From positions 2,519,881 to 2,583,880 of the forward strand of contig NZ_OX267715.1 of NCBI RefSeq assembly GCF_946151075.1: 64,000 nt of DNA, in the 5' to 3' direction. This document shows positions 33,793 to 42,297 of the stretch, in pieces. This DNA is from Neobacillus sp. Marseille-Q6967. GTDB lineage: Bacteria; Bacillota; Bacilli; Bacillales; Cytobacillaceae. The notes beneath the pieces were generated by a model. It did not search any database, was not told the origin of the DNA, and saw nothing but the letters and a program-made list of their open reading frames with translations. The translations under genes and the position numbers were made by a program. The stretch's first letter is position 1, and every line of letters starts with the position of its first letter.

Positions 33793-34347
33793 TTGAATTT
33801 TCCAATATTAGAAACTAAGCGATTAAAGTTAATCGAAATTACCCATAACCATGTTGACAGCCTATATGATATTTTATCCTTAGAAGAGGTAACAAAGCAT
33901 TACGGAACTGAACCTTTTACATCACTTGGGGAAGCCATTAAGTTAATTGATATGTATCAAAAAAATTATTTTGAAAAACGGGGTATTCGCTGGGGGATGC
34001 TTTTAAAACAAAATTACAAATTAATTGGCACATTAGGTCTGAATGCCCTGCAATTTAAAAATAAACGAGCCGAAATTGGCTACGAATTACATCCGTTATA
34101 TTGGCGGAAAGGATATACATCTGAAGCTATACACGAGGTCCTGCGCTATAGTTTCGAAGAATTACTCTTAAATAGGATTGGGGCTGTTGTCTATCCAGAG
34201 AACCAGCCTTCTATTCACCTTCTTGAAAAGATTGGATTCTCAAAGGAAGGGCTATTACGCGACTATATGTATCAAAACAATCAATATCACGATACTTATG
34301 TCCTTTCTTTACTAAAATCGGAATGGGAAAAAAGCCAGGGAAAATAA
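33793..34347 (+). CDS. GNAT acetyltransferase, RimJ/RimL type
   Basis: A 184-residue N-acetyltransferase starting FPILETKRLKL, the standard RimJ/RimL opening, with the acetyl-CoA segment EIGYELHPLYWRKGYTSEA and the C-terminal VYPENQPSIHLLEKIGFSKEGLLRDY. Substrate (protein N-terminus, amino acid or antibiotic) cannot be told. The start is a TTG at 33793-33795 with AGAGGTGAG upstream. Confidence 0.85.
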   Translation: MNFPILETKRLKLIEITHNHVDSLYDILSLEEVTKHYGTEPFTSLGEAIKLIDMYQKNYFEKRGIRWGMLLKQNYKLIGTLGLNALQFKNKRAEIGYELHPLYWRKGYTSEAIHEVLRYSFEELLLNRIGAVVYPENQPSIHLLEKIGFSKEGLLRDYMYQNNQYHDTYVLSLLKSEWEKSQGK

Positions 34348-34360
34348 CCTGGCTTTTTTA
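34332..34360. terminator. Bidirectional terminator
   Basis: Eight-base-pair stem (34332-34339 with 34348-34355) with A and T flanks. The stop codon of the acetyltransferase lies in the loop. Confidence 0.8.
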
Positions 34361-34558
34361 CTCTTCAAAATAATCCTGAAATTCCTTTGGATCTTTTGTT
34401 TGTTCCCCGTAGTAATACGGATTCTTTTCAGTCGAAGTCTTTGGATCAAGGTTTGTCTTAATCACTAAATGAGGTCCTGATGGTGCCTCAGCTATGATTC
34501 TGTCCTCCAGCTGATCAAAATCAGGCATTTTATTGCTGCCAGGCTTCCTTGGTTCCAT
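34358..34558 (-). CDS. Small acidic protein of unknown function
   Basis: A 66-residue hydrophilic protein (EPRKPGSNKMPDFDQLEDRI...NPYYYGEQTKDPKEFQDYFEE) lacking cysteines and hydrophobic segments. The ATG at 34556-34558 has AGGAGGT ten bases upstream, a strong signal that it is real; the in-frame GTG four codons earlier overlaps that site. I do not recognise a family. It lies beside cotE but is separated from it by a terminator. Confidence 0.65.
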   Translation of the reverse strand: MEPRKPGSNKMPDFDQLEDRIIAEAPSGPHLVIKTNLDPKTSTEKNPYYYGEQTKDPKEFQDYFEE

Positions 34559-34611
34559 TTTTACAAACACCTCCTATCACTAGCGTGTTTATCTTCTCAT
34601 TGAATCATTCA

Positions 34612-34650
34612 TAAAAAAAGAAAAACTAGGAAGTAGAAACTTCCTAGTAT
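34612..34650 (-). terminator. cotE terminator
   Basis: Ten-base-pair stem (ACTAGGAAGT and ACTTCCTAGT arms) with AGAA loop, then a T-rich run on the minus strand, just beyond the cotE stop. Confidence 0.85.
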
Positions 34651-34652
34651 GG

Positions 34653-35198
34653 TTATTCTTCCTCGACTCCTAATAAGAAGTCTGGGTTAAGATCTTCAAA
34701 TTCTTCATCGTCTACATCCAGGCACCATTCATCATCATCTTCATGACAGCCCTTTGGATTAACGGCTACACAAACCTTTGTTTCGCCGATTACTTCCACA
34801 AGGAACTCTCTTTCTACATGAACAATGATACGGTTGCCATTTGGAGAGATGACTGCTTCAACACAATTAGGCTGCTGTAAGACGCGGGCACAAATTTCAT
34901 TGTCATCTAGGCAATCATCATCACGGTACTTTAATTTAATGACATCTGTATATTGAACTCGTTCAGTTACCACTTCTGTTTTGGTATTGTCATTATATGA
35001 GTACCATACGTTAATGTCGTAAGAACCGTGTATTTCCACCGTTTTGCCGACCTTTTTCGCGTTATATTTATGGTTGATGATCCAACAGCCAAGGATGCTG
35101 GTTGGACTATGTGCCGGGCTAATCGTATGATTAGACTGGGTAAATTTACGTCCTTTTGCTACTACGGCCTTGGTAATTATCTCTCTGTAATCTCCCAT
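34653..35198 (-). CDS. cotE: Spore coat morphogenetic protein CotE
   Basis: Directs assembly of the outer spore coat on the mother-cell side of the forespore. The 181 residues match B. subtilis CotE in length and in segments such as YREIITKAVVAKGRKFTQ, SILGCWIINHKY, NVWYSYNDNTKTEV and VLQQPNC, ending with the acidic tail. The start is the ATG at 35196-35198, ten bases after GGAGGG; the track of an in-frame upstream start would add ten unrelated residues. A SigK-like promoter lies upstream. As in B. subtilis, it lies near miaB and ricA. Confidence 0.96.
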   Translation of the reverse strand: MGDYREIITKAVVAKGRKFTQSNHTISPAHSPTSILGCWIINHKYNAKKVGKTVEIHGSYDINVWYSYNDNTKTEVVTERVQYTDVIKLKYRDDDCLDDNEICARVLQQPNCVEAVISPNGNRIIVHVEREFLVEVIGETKVCVAVNPKGCHEDDDEWCLDVDDEEFEDLNPDFLLGVEEE

Positions 35199-35230
35199 TT
35201 CGCGCAAACCCTCCTCATTCATTTTCAATT

Positions 35231-35259
35231 CATCCTATGCATGATGTTAGACTAGTGTG
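35231..35259 (-). promoter_or_regulatory. Putative SigK promoter of cotE
   Basis: Minus strand CACA (35259-35256), 16-base spacer, CATAGGATG (35239-35231), against the SigK pattern of AC, 16-17 bases, CATAnnnTA; the final base differs. B. subtilis cotE is known to have a late SigK promoter. Confidence 0.45.
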
Positions 35260-35372
35260 CGATGTTTTCTGTGATTACTGGATAAATGTTTATAGATAGT
35301 TCATTTTATGCGGGATTTTTAGGTGTGTTCCTAAGAGGCAAGTACTTTAAATTAGGTTGTGTTAATTTGCCT

Positions 35373-35501
35373 GTTGATTTGCGCTCCAGGCGCTTCGCTT
35401 TCCGCGGGCGGTCCGGGGAGCCTCCTCGGCACTAAAGCGCCTGCGGGGTCTCCCATGCCCCGTCCTCCCGCAGGAGTCTCGCGCCTTCCGCTCCAATCAA
35501 C
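35373..35501. repeat. 129-bp GC-rich dispersed repeat, copy 1
   Basis: Bounded by GTTGATT and AATCAAC inverted ends, with a GC-rich middle containing CTTTCCGCGGG, GGGGAGCCTCCTCGGC and CCCGCAGGAGTCTCG. It stands out sharply from the AT-rich surroundings. A second copy of the same length lies at 63017-63145. Non-coding; can fold into a long branched structure. Confidence 0.85.
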
Positions 35502-35564
35502 GAAGTTGCTAAATCAACACGGTCCTTTACACATCCTTAAATTCAGAATGAGGTTTAGGAAGAG

Positions 35565-35600
35565 AATAAAAAGAACCGGGCTGTTATTAAGCCCGGTTCT
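35565..35600 (-). terminator. Terminator downstream of ricA
   Basis: Eleven-base-pair stem (35572-35582 with 35590-35600) followed by TTTTTATTCTC on the minus strand. It ends the miaB-ricA transcript. Confidence 0.85.
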
Positions 35601-35608
35601 CCATTTTA

Positions 35609-36061
35609 TTAATGTTCGTGGTCACAACTGTCATGCCCATCACATGAGCCGCCATTTTCAAGGCTGGCGCCTGTTTCACCGCGCAGTACGTCACCGCCGG
35701 TGGAAACAATGATTTCGTCCGTTACTTTATTTGAAATGGTAGTTGCAATTAATTGAAGCAATTCGTTTACTTCAATTTGAGACTGTTTGAATTCCTGAAC
35801 AACAGGAATTTCATCTAACTCCTGTTCAATGGAAGAGATCTTGGCTTCCACTTTTTTTAGTGCTTCTGGTTTCCCGTAATGCTGAAGATTTACCGCCTGC
35901 TTTTGTAAACCTTTGATATCAGAAATTAAGGTTTTTACTTTAGGATTGTCATGAATTTGAGCTTCAGCTTTTTTAAAAAAATCCACTTCTTCTGTTTCTG
36001 CAATCATACGTGCTAACTCTTGAGCACGAGCGACGATATCGTCTTTTGTGTACTTCGCCAC
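35609..36061 (-). CDS. ricA: RicA (YmcA), subunit of the RicAFT Fe-S complex
   Basis: A 150-residue YlbF/YmcA-family helical protein. With RicF and RicT it forms the complex that promotes RNase Y-dependent mRNA processing and affects biofilm formation, competence and sporulation. The N-terminal part starts YTKDDIVARAQELARMI. The C-terminus ends in a Cys/His-rich stretch (SCDGHDSCDHEH), consistent with the known Fe-S binding of the complex. It begins one base after miaB. rny, its functional partner gene, is only 6 kb away. Confidence 0.92.
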   Translation of the reverse strand: MAKYTKDDIVARAQELARMIAETEEVDFFKKAEAQIHDNPKVKTLISDIKGLQKQAVNLQHYGKPEALKKVEAKISSIEQELDEIPVVQEFKQSQIEVNELLQLIATTISNKVTDEIIVSTGGDVLRGETGASLENGGSCDGHDSCDHEH

Positions 36062-36062
36062 T

Positions 36063-37607
36063 TTACTTCACCTCTACTGGTTCTAGTTCTTCCACCATTT
36101 CTCCATTTAAAGACCAAGTTTTTGCATCGGTAATTTTGACCTTTACAATCTTACCAATTGCTGATTTTGGTGCCTTGAAGTTTACAAGCTTGTTTTTAGA
36201 TGTATAACCTGCAAGTACATCTGGATTGTTCTTACTTTCCCCTTCAACCAGAACCTCAACAATTTGACCTTTATATTTCTTCATCGCTTCAGCAGATAGT
36301 TCATTTACTAAAGCATTTAAACGCTGTAAACGTTCTTTCTTCACTTCCATCGGTACGTTATCCTGCATTTTTGCAGCCGGAGTACCCTCACGAGGTGAGT
36401 AGATAAATGTATAAGCAATTTCAAATCCAACTTCACGGTAAAGTGACATTGTTTCTTCAAACTGCTCATCCGTTTCGTTTGGATAGCCGACAATAATGTC
36501 CGTTGATAATGCTACATTAGGGATCGCCGCTTTAATTTTGCGGACTAACTCTAAATACTGCTCTCTTGTATATTTACGAGCCATAATTTTTAAAACATCG
36601 GTTGAACCTGATTGTACAGGCAGGTGGATATGATCCATTAAATTGCCGCCTTTTGCAAGAACTTCAATTAAATGGTCATCAAAATCACGCGGATGGCTCG
36701 TTGTAAAACGAATCCGAGGGATATCGATTTTACGTAATTCATCCATTAAATCGCCAAGTCCATATTTTATATCTTCAAGGTCTTTGCCATAAGCATTTAC
36801 GTTTTGACCTAATAACGTAACTTCTTGGTAGCCTTGTGCTGCCAAATGGCGGACTTCTTGAATAATTTCTTCAGGACGGCGGCTGCGCTCTTTTCCACGA
36901 GTATAAGGGACAATACAGTACGTACAGAATTTATCACAGCCGTACATGATATTAACCCAAGCTTTAATATTACCACGACGAACCTTTGGAAGGTTTTCAA
37001 TGACGTCGCCTTCTTTTGACCAAACTTCAACAACCATTTCCTTTGACATGTATGCTTCATGTAAAATGTTTGGCAAGCGATGGATATTATGGGTACCAAA
37101 TATCATATCAACTTGTTGATATGTTTTTAAGATTTTATTTACTACTGATTCTTCCTGTGACATACATCCACAAACACCTAAAAGTAAGTCAGGCTTCTCT
37201 AATTTCAAGGCTTTTAAATGTCCTAGTTCGCCAAATACTTTATTTTCGGCGTTTTCGCGAATAGCACACGTATTTAAAAGGATGACGTTCGCGTCCTCTG
37301 TATTTTCCGTTGGCTCATAGCCTAATGCCAGGAAGATCCCTGCCATGACTTCTGTGTCATGTTCATTCATTTGACAGCCGTACGTACGGATATAAAATTT
37401 ACGTCCTTCACCCATACCGCGGAACTCTTCCGGAATGGAAAAGTCATTGTGGTATTTTACTTCTTCTTTCCCGCGTTTTTTTGCATCTTTTAATGAAGGT
37501 GCAGTTATAACTTGTTCAAAGTACTTGCTATAATCCTTGGCGGATTTTTTGTCCGAAGAATTAGCAGACTTTACTTGTTGACCTTCTAAACGTTGGTTTT
37601 CGTTCAT
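36063..37607 (-). CDS. miaB: tRNA-2-methylthio-N6-isopentenyladenosine synthase
   Basis: Radical SAM methylthiotransferase that modifies A37 of tRNAs reading UNN codons. The 514 residues carry the auxiliary-cluster cysteines C78, C114 and C148 and the radical SAM motif C224-x3-C228-x2-C231, followed by the TIM barrel and a C-terminal TRAM domain (QIVEVLVEGESKN). A basic N-terminal extension of about 65 residues is typical for Bacillus. The ATG follows AAAGGAGC. It is first of the miaB-ricA pair. Confidence 0.96.
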   Translation of the reverse strand: MNENQRLEGQQVKSANSSDKKSAKDYSKYFEQVITAPSLKDAKKRGKEEVKYHNDFSIPEEFRGMGEGRKFYIRTYGCQMNEHDTEVMAGIFLALGYEPTENTEDANVILLNTCAIRENAENKVFGELGHLKALKLEKPDLLLGVCGCMSQEESVVNKILKTYQQVDMIFGTHNIHRLPNILHEAYMSKEMVVEVWSKEGDVIENLPKVRRGNIKAWVNIMYGCDKFCTYCIVPYTRGKERSRRPEEIIQEVRHLAAQGYQEVTLLGQNVNAYGKDLEDIKYGLGDLMDELRKIDIPRIRFTTSHPRDFDDHLIEVLAKGGNLMDHIHLPVQSGSTDVLKIMARKYTREQYLELVRKIKAAIPNVALSTDIIVGYPNETDEQFEETMSLYREVGFEIAYTFIYSPREGTPAAKMQDNVPMEVKKERLQRLNALVNELSAEAMKKYKGQIVEVLVEGESKNNPDVLAGYTSKNKLVNFKAPKSAIGKIVKVKITDAKTWSLNGEMVEELEPVEVK

Positions 37608-37720
37608 TTGTGAAAAGCTCCTTTCAGTTATATTTGCAACATGTCAATTACTATTAATAATGTTAGATTTTACCTATGCAAAGAAAATGAATAGCAATCA
37701 ATTCTTCTGCACATTATTAT

Positions 37721-37749
37721 AGTATAAAGGTTAATAGACATGAAAACAA
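37721..37749 (-). promoter_or_regulatory. Putative miaB promoter
   Basis: Minus strand -35 TTGTTT (37749-37744), 17-base spacer, -10 TATACT (37726-37721). The -35 box is weak. Confidence 0.35.
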
Positions 37750-37858
37750 TAGAAAATCCCGGGTGTTCAGCCTATAAAAGGAGCATCATTGTTTTTCCAT
37801 TATTATATTAAGGGACTTGTTCGGAATATTATGTGAAGTTCATCACTTAATAGGAAAA

Positions 37859-37896
37859 AATAAACCCCATGGACTCATCCACGGGGTTTATTTTTT
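37859..37896 (-). terminator. Terminator downstream of korB
   Basis: Long stem of AAATAAACCCC and GGGGTTTATTT arms around a short loop, with T-rich sequence beyond it on the minus strand, directly after the korB stop. Confidence 0.85.
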
Positions 37897-37897
37897 A

Positions 37898-38764
37898 TTA
37901 CATGAACTCGCCAACTAATTTATCAAAATAAGTTTGGTCAAGATTTAAATCAGCCTTTGCTAAAGGAGTTTCTGAATATCCAGAAATAAGCTCCTGATAT
38001 GATTGGCGTTGAGTGTCTTGGTAAATGAGACCTGTAACTAAGCCATTATGCTTCATAAGCGTTTGCATTGCCACTTCTCTACTTGATGGATCATAGCCTT
38101 CGATATCACTTAATTTTGTTAAGTTCTCTTTAAACCAGTCATACGTATTAACCTTGTTGTACGTTACGCAAGGGCTGAATACATTGATTAGAGAGAAACC
38201 TTTATGCTTAATACCAGCTTCAATTAAAGCTGTTAAGTCTTTTAAGTCCGTTGAGAAGCTTTGCGCCACAAATGTAGCTCCAGCTGTTAAAGCCATTTCC
38301 ATCGGAGAAATTGCCTGTTCAATTGAACCTTGAGGCGTAGACTTTGTTTTGAAACCGGCTGCTGAACGTGGGGATGTTTGTCCCTTCGTTAAGCCGTAAA
38401 TTTGGTTGTCCATAACGATGTAAGTAATATCAATGTTACGACGAATCGCATGGATAGTATGTCCCATACCGATCGCAAATCCGTCACCGTCACCACCTGA
38501 AGCAATAACAGTTAAATCACGGTTTGACATTTTTACCCCTTGTGCAATTGGAAGAGAACGACCGTGAATACCGTGAAAACCATAAGAATTAATATATCCT
38601 GAGATACGTCCGGAACAGCCGATACCAGAAATAACAGCTAAATTCTCAGGTTCTAGACCAACATTCGCCGCCGCACGCTGCATAGCCGCCTGTACAGAGA
38701 AGTCGCCACAGCCAGGGCACCAGTTCGGTTTTACATTGTTACGAAAGTCTTTAAAAGTGGCCAT
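37898..38764 (-). CDS. korB: 2-oxoacid:ferredoxin oxidoreductase beta subunit
   Basis: The TPP-binding subunit that decarboxylates a 2-oxoacid, probably 2-oxoglutarate, to an acyl-CoA with reduction of ferredoxin. At 288 residues it has the cluster cysteines WCPGCGDF near the N-terminus, SGIGCSGR, and the TPP motif GDGDGFAIGMGH followed by MDNQIYGLTKGQTSP. The ATG at 38762-38764 has AAGGAG ten bases upstream; an in-frame upstream start would run 20 codons into korA. One base separates it from the korA stop. Confidence 0.92.
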   Translation of the reverse strand: MATFKDFRNNVKPNWCPGCGDFSVQAAMQRAAANVGLEPENLAVISGIGCSGRISGYINSYGFHGIHGRSLPIAQGVKMSNRDLTVIASGGDGDGFAIGMGHTIHAIRRNIDITYIVMDNQIYGLTKGQTSPRSAAGFKTKSTPQGSIEQAISPMEMALTAGATFVAQSFSTDLKDLTALIEAGIKHKGFSLINVFSPCVTYNKVNTYDWFKENLTKLSDIEGYDPSSREVAMQTLMKHNGLVTGLIYQDTQRQSYQELISGYSETPLAKADLNLDQTYFDKLVGEFM

Positions 38765-38765
38765 T

Positions 38766-40502
38766 TTAGAACAACTCCTTACATTTTGTATATACTTCGT
38801 GAGGTAGGAATGGATTTCCATCATATTTTAAATGCTTTGTAATTTTTTCAGCATGACCAACATTCATTTTCATGATATTCGCTAATTGTCCAGTTGCATT
38901 GTTCTCAACTACAACTACTTTCTTCGCAGAACGAACAAGCGGAAGCATTTCGTCTGTTGGGAATGGATGGATCAATCGGACATGAGCATGATTTACTTTC
39001 AAGCCGTCATTTTCTAAACGTATCATGGCTTCTTCAATCGCACCGCGAGTTGAGTTAAAACCAACTAATAAAATATCAGCATCTTCGTGCTTAACATTCT
39101 TATGAACAGGAGTGTTAAAACGAATATTTTCAACTTTACGGAAACGTTTATCCATTTGGGCAATACGGTTAGCAGCAGACTCAGATGGTTTTCCTGTTTC
39201 ATCGTGTTCTACACCAGTTACATGGTGAATACCATTTTTCATACCAGGGATTACACGTGGTGAAACACCATCTTCAGTTACTTCATATCGCTTGAAATAA
39301 CCTTTGTTTTCAATTTCTGGAATAGCATCTGTTACCAGCTTACCACGTCTGATTTCAACATTTTCGAAGTTAAGTGGTTCAACCGTTTGTTTTCCTAATG
39401 ATAACTGAAGGTCAGATAATACAATAACTGGGCATTGATACTCTTCAGCAAGATTGAAAGCCTCGGCTGTATCGTAGAATGCTTCTTGTACTGTGCTTGG
39501 CGCCATTACGATCTTTGGAATTTCACCATGTGTTCCGTAGATCATTGCCATTAAGTCTGACTGCTCCTGCTTTGTAGGTAATCCAGTGGATGGACCTCCA
39601 CGCTGAGTATCTACAATAACAAGCGGAGTTTCAGTGATACCAGAAAGACCAATTGCTTCCATTTTCAATGATAAACCAGGACCTGCTGAAGCAGTAAGTG
39701 AACGAACACCACCGTAGTTGGCACCAATTGCCATTGTAACAGCAGCGATTTCATCTTCAGTTTGAATAACTGCCCCGCCAAGTGCTGGGAGTTTTTTAAT
39801 TAAGTATTCCATAATTTCTGAAGCGGGTGTAATTGGGTAGGCAGCCATAAAGCGGCAGCCGGCAGCAATAGCCCCTAAAGCAATTGCATCGTTACCAATC
39901 ATAAACATCCGTTTTTTGCCATCTGCTTTTTCAAGCTCCATGACTTGGACACCTTCGCCAAGCTCTTTTTTCATATAGTCAAAGCCGGCCTTGATTGCTT
40001 CCATATTTTTCGCAACTACTTGTTCACCTTTACGGCCAAAGATTTCTTGAACAACTTCTTCAAATACTTGAATATCTAAATCCAAAACTGCTGAAGTTGC
40101 TCCAATGGCAACCATGTTCTTCATTAGAGAAGTCCCTAATTCAGTAGCAATTTCTGTAAATGGTACCGCATACATTGCTGCTTGTGTATCTTCAGGCTTC
40201 ACTGGAGAAAATTTCGCGTCTGCAAGGATTACTCCATTGTTATGCAACTCTTTGTAGTTTACATCAATGGTTTCCTGGTCAAATGCCACTAGGATATCCA
40301 AGTCATCCGAGATAGACCGTACTTGTGTCGTACTTACCCGAATTTTATTATTGGTATGTCCACCTTTAATACGAGATGAAAAGTGACGATAACCATACAA
40401 GTAATACCCGAGGCGATTTAATGCAATAGCAAAGATTTCCCCTGTACTTTCAATACCTTCCCCTTGTTGTCCGCCAACTTTCCACGAAAGTTGATTGATC
40501 AT
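38766..40502 (-). CDS. korA: 2-oxoacid:ferredoxin oxidoreductase alpha subunit (gamma-alpha fusion)
   Basis: A 578-residue fused subunit. The N-terminal ~180 residues are the gamma domain (KVGGQQGEGIESTGEIFA, RIKGGHTNNKIRVS). The rest is the pyrimidine-binding alpha domain (GNDAIALGAIAAGCRFMAAYPITPASEIMEYL) and transketolase C-terminal-like domain. It works with korB to oxidise a 2-oxoacid with ferredoxin as acceptor, an alternative to the NAD-linked 2-oxoglutarate dehydrogenase. Many aerobic Bacillus carry the pair next to miaB, as here. Confidence 0.93.
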   Translation of the reverse strand: MINQLSWKVGGQQGEGIESTGEIFAIALNRLGYYLYGYRHFSSRIKGGHTNNKIRVSTTQVRSISDDLDILVAFDQETIDVNYKELHNNGVILADAKFSPVKPEDTQAAMYAVPFTEIATELGTSLMKNMVAIGATSAVLDLDIQVFEEVVQEIFGRKGEQVVAKNMEAIKAGFDYMKKELGEGVQVMELEKADGKKRMFMIGNDAIALGAIAAGCRFMAAYPITPASEIMEYLIKKLPALGGAVIQTEDEIAAVTMAIGANYGGVRSLTASAGPGLSLKMEAIGLSGITETPLVIVDTQRGGPSTGLPTKQEQSDLMAMIYGTHGEIPKIVMAPSTVQEAFYDTAEAFNLAEEYQCPVIVLSDLQLSLGKQTVEPLNFENVEIRRGKLVTDAIPEIENKGYFKRYEVTEDGVSPRVIPGMKNGIHHVTGVEHDETGKPSESAANRIAQMDKRFRKVENIRFNTPVHKNVKHEDADILLVGFNSTRGAIEEAMIRLENDGLKVNHAHVRLIHPFPTDEMLPLVRSAKKVVVVENNATGQLANIMKMNVGHAEKITKHLKYDGNPFLPHEVYTKCKELF

Positions 40503-40899
40503 GACTTACACCCCTTTGGATATGTAAAAAATAAATTTATGAGACATTTAAAGTGTAGCACTTTTCCAAGTCATTCACTAGGATTTAGTTCTTTTTTAAT
40601 AAAAAACTAAGCAAAGATGAATTCTGGATATGTACTAAACGCTTACAATTCTAGACCTATGCACAAAAAAAAGCAACCCTTTCCTCCGAAATATTGTCTA
40701 AAATATGAATATTTTTTTATAATTTAAAAATTAACATTTTCTTAGTTTGTTCTTATAAAGAAAAAAACCAGATAAAACGCCATTTTTAGCCTTTTATATT
40801 AGTTAGTATATTCATTAAACTATTAATATTTTTTATACAGGAAAACGTTTTCAAGTATTTTAGAATAATATTTTTCTTTCTGTATTTTCCTCTAAATAA
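40503..40899. other. korA upstream region, AT-rich, with a cre-like palindrome
   Basis: Roughly 400 bases with no gene. The only clear element is GAAAACGTTTTC (40841-40852), a palindrome close to catabolite-responsive elements bound by CcpA, though its distance from korA (about 340 bases) is large. I could not choose a korAB promoter with confidence. Confidence 0.4.
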
Positions 40900-40925
40900 C
40901 AAAAAAACCTGCTTACATAAGCAGG
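40900..40925 (-). terminator. spoVS terminator
   Basis: Eight-base-pair stem (40908-40915 with 40918-40925), then TTTTTTTG on the minus strand, 40 bases beyond the spoVS stop. Confidence 0.85.
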
Positions 40926-40964
40926 CTTAAAGGGTCAATATTGGGGTCATTATATCTATATCTA

Positions 40965-41225
40965 TTACCTTGGTTCGACAATCAATTTTATAGCTGTGCG
41001 TTCTTCACCGTCAATTTGAATGTCAGTAAACGCAGGGATGCAAATCAAATCAACTCCGCTAGGTGCCACAAATCCTCGAGCAATCGCTACTGCCTTAACG
41101 GCTTGATTCAATGCACCTGCACCAATTGCCTGTATTTCTGCAGCACCTCTTTCACGCAGAACTCCGGCAAGCGCACCAGCTACAGAATTAGGATTAGATT
41201 TTGCTGAAACTTTTAATATTTCCAT
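40965..41225 (-). CDS. spoVS: Stage V sporulation protein S
   Basis: An 86-residue Alba-like protein needed for normal spore coat and septation events in sporulation. The sequence EILKVSAKSNPNSVAGALAGVLRERG...GAGALNQAVKAVAIARG is the highly conserved SpoVS family, and 86 residues is its usual length. The ATG at 41223-41225 has AAGGAGG eight bases upstream; a longer frame upstream is spurious. A SigH-type promoter precedes it, as known for B. subtilis spoVS. Confidence 0.97.
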   Translation of the reverse strand: MEILKVSAKSNPNSVAGALAGVLRERGAAEIQAIGAGALNQAVKAVAIARGFVAPSGVDLICIPAFTDIQIDGEERTAIKLIVEPR

Positions 41226-41306
41226 TCCTAGCTCCTCCTTGTATAATCCCGATCCCGCATGAGCAGTTTCATGAACAAATCGAGTAGATAAGATTCCACT
41301 GCTACT

Positions 41307-41336
41307 ATATTCATTCATCAAAAGACATATTCCGGC
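41307..41336 (-). promoter_or_regulatory. Putative SigH promoter of spoVS
   Basis: Minus strand GCCGGAATA (41336-41328), 12-base spacer, AATGAATAT (41315-41307). Against the SigH consensus RnAGGAwWW and RnnGAATwW this is one mismatch in total. B. subtilis spoVS is transcribed by SigH. Confidence 0.65.
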
Positions 41337-41361
41337 TTGGACAAAAAAAGCCGGAAAAAGA

Positions 41362-41386
41362 TAAAAACCTCCCGCTTTGGGAGGCT
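41362..41386 (-). terminator. ymdB terminator
   Basis: Six-base-pair CCTCCC/GGGAGG stem with five-base loop and TTTTTAT after it on the minus strand. It ends ymdB just before the spoVS promoter. Confidence 0.8.
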
Positions 41387-41390
41387 TTAT

Positions 41391-42188
41391 TTATGAATAA
41401 AATGGATGATCGTCGTTTATTAAAATACGTTCAATCTTTTTGCAACGGCCGTTCTTCCTGTCTAATTCCATATAAACGGCACTGAGCTGACTGCGTCCCG
41501 TTTTTGGCACCTCAAACCGGACAGGAAGACTTGTAAGAAATTTCGTTATGACCGAGTCCCTTTCCATTCCCAGAATTCCATCATAAGGTCCTGTCATCCC
41601 GACGTCCGTTAAATATCCGGTACCACCTGTCAGGATTCTGCTGTCTGCAGTTTGTACATGTGTGTGTGTTCCTACGACAGCTGAAACCCTGCCGTCTAAA
41701 TACCAGCCCATTGCATGCTTTTCACTTGTTGCTTCAGCATGAAAATCAACAAAGATATAGGGTGTCCTTTCCTGTGCGATTCCCACTAGTTCATCGGCCT
41801 TTTTAAAAGGGCAGTCTAATGGAGGCATAAACGTCCGTCCTTGAAGATTAATGATTGCAATTTCAACATCATTTACTTTAAAGAAACCGAGTCCCTTACC
41901 CGGAGTACCTTCAGGAAAATTGGCAGGTCTCACCATGTTTTTGGCGTTTTCGATAAATTCAAAAATTTCTTTGTTGTCCCAAGCATGATTTCCGAGTGTA
42001 ACAGCCTGTGCCCCGTGTCCCAAAAACTCCCTGTAGATTTTCTCAGTAATGCCTCTTCCGCCTGCCGCATTTTCCCCATTAATAATGGTGAAAGTAGGAC
42101 GGTATTTTTCCTTTATTTTAGGTAAATATTCTTTAACCATGTCCCGGCCCGGAGAGCCGACAACATCTCCAACAAATAATAAATTCAT
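41391..42188 (-). CDS. ymdB: Metallophosphoesterase YmdB
   Basis: Cytoplasmic phosphodiesterase (active on cyclic nucleotides in B. subtilis) that influences the motility-to-biofilm switch. The 265 residues hold the metal-binding motifs: FVGDVVGSPGRD at the N-terminus, NGENAAGGRGI, TLGNHAWDNKE, VDFHAEATSEK and VVGTHTHVQTAD. It lies between rny and spoVS, as in B. subtilis. Confidence 0.95.
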   Translation of the reverse strand: MNLLFVGDVVGSPGRDMVKEYLPKIKEKYRPTFTIINGENAAGGRGITEKIYREFLGHGAQAVTLGNHAWDNKEIFEFIENAKNMVRPANFPEGTPGKGLGFFKVNDVEIAIINLQGRTFMPPLDCPFKKADELVGIAQERTPYIFVDFHAEATSEKHAMGWYLDGRVSAVVGTHTHVQTADSRILTGGTGYLTDVGMTGPYDGILGMERDSVITKFLTSLPVRFEVPKTGRSQLSAVYMELDRKNGRCKKIERILINDDHPFYS

Positions 42189-42269
42189 GTTTTTACCCTT
42201 TCCTAAACAAAATATATTATAAAGTGTATCACACTTTTAATTCCTTTAATCGGTAGAACCCTCGGAAAC

Positions 42270-42297
42270 CACAAAAAAGCGGCGCTTGCGCACCGCT
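42270..42297 (-). terminator. rny terminator
   Basis: Ten-base-pair stem with one G-U pair (AAAGCGGTGC and GCGCCGCTTT arms in the RNA) and TTTTTTG after it, directly beyond the rny stop. Confidence 0.85.

Noticed and set aside
35359..35712. Open frame across the GC-rich repeat
   Set aside because: The frame is open only because of high GC content; it overlaps ricA on the other strand.
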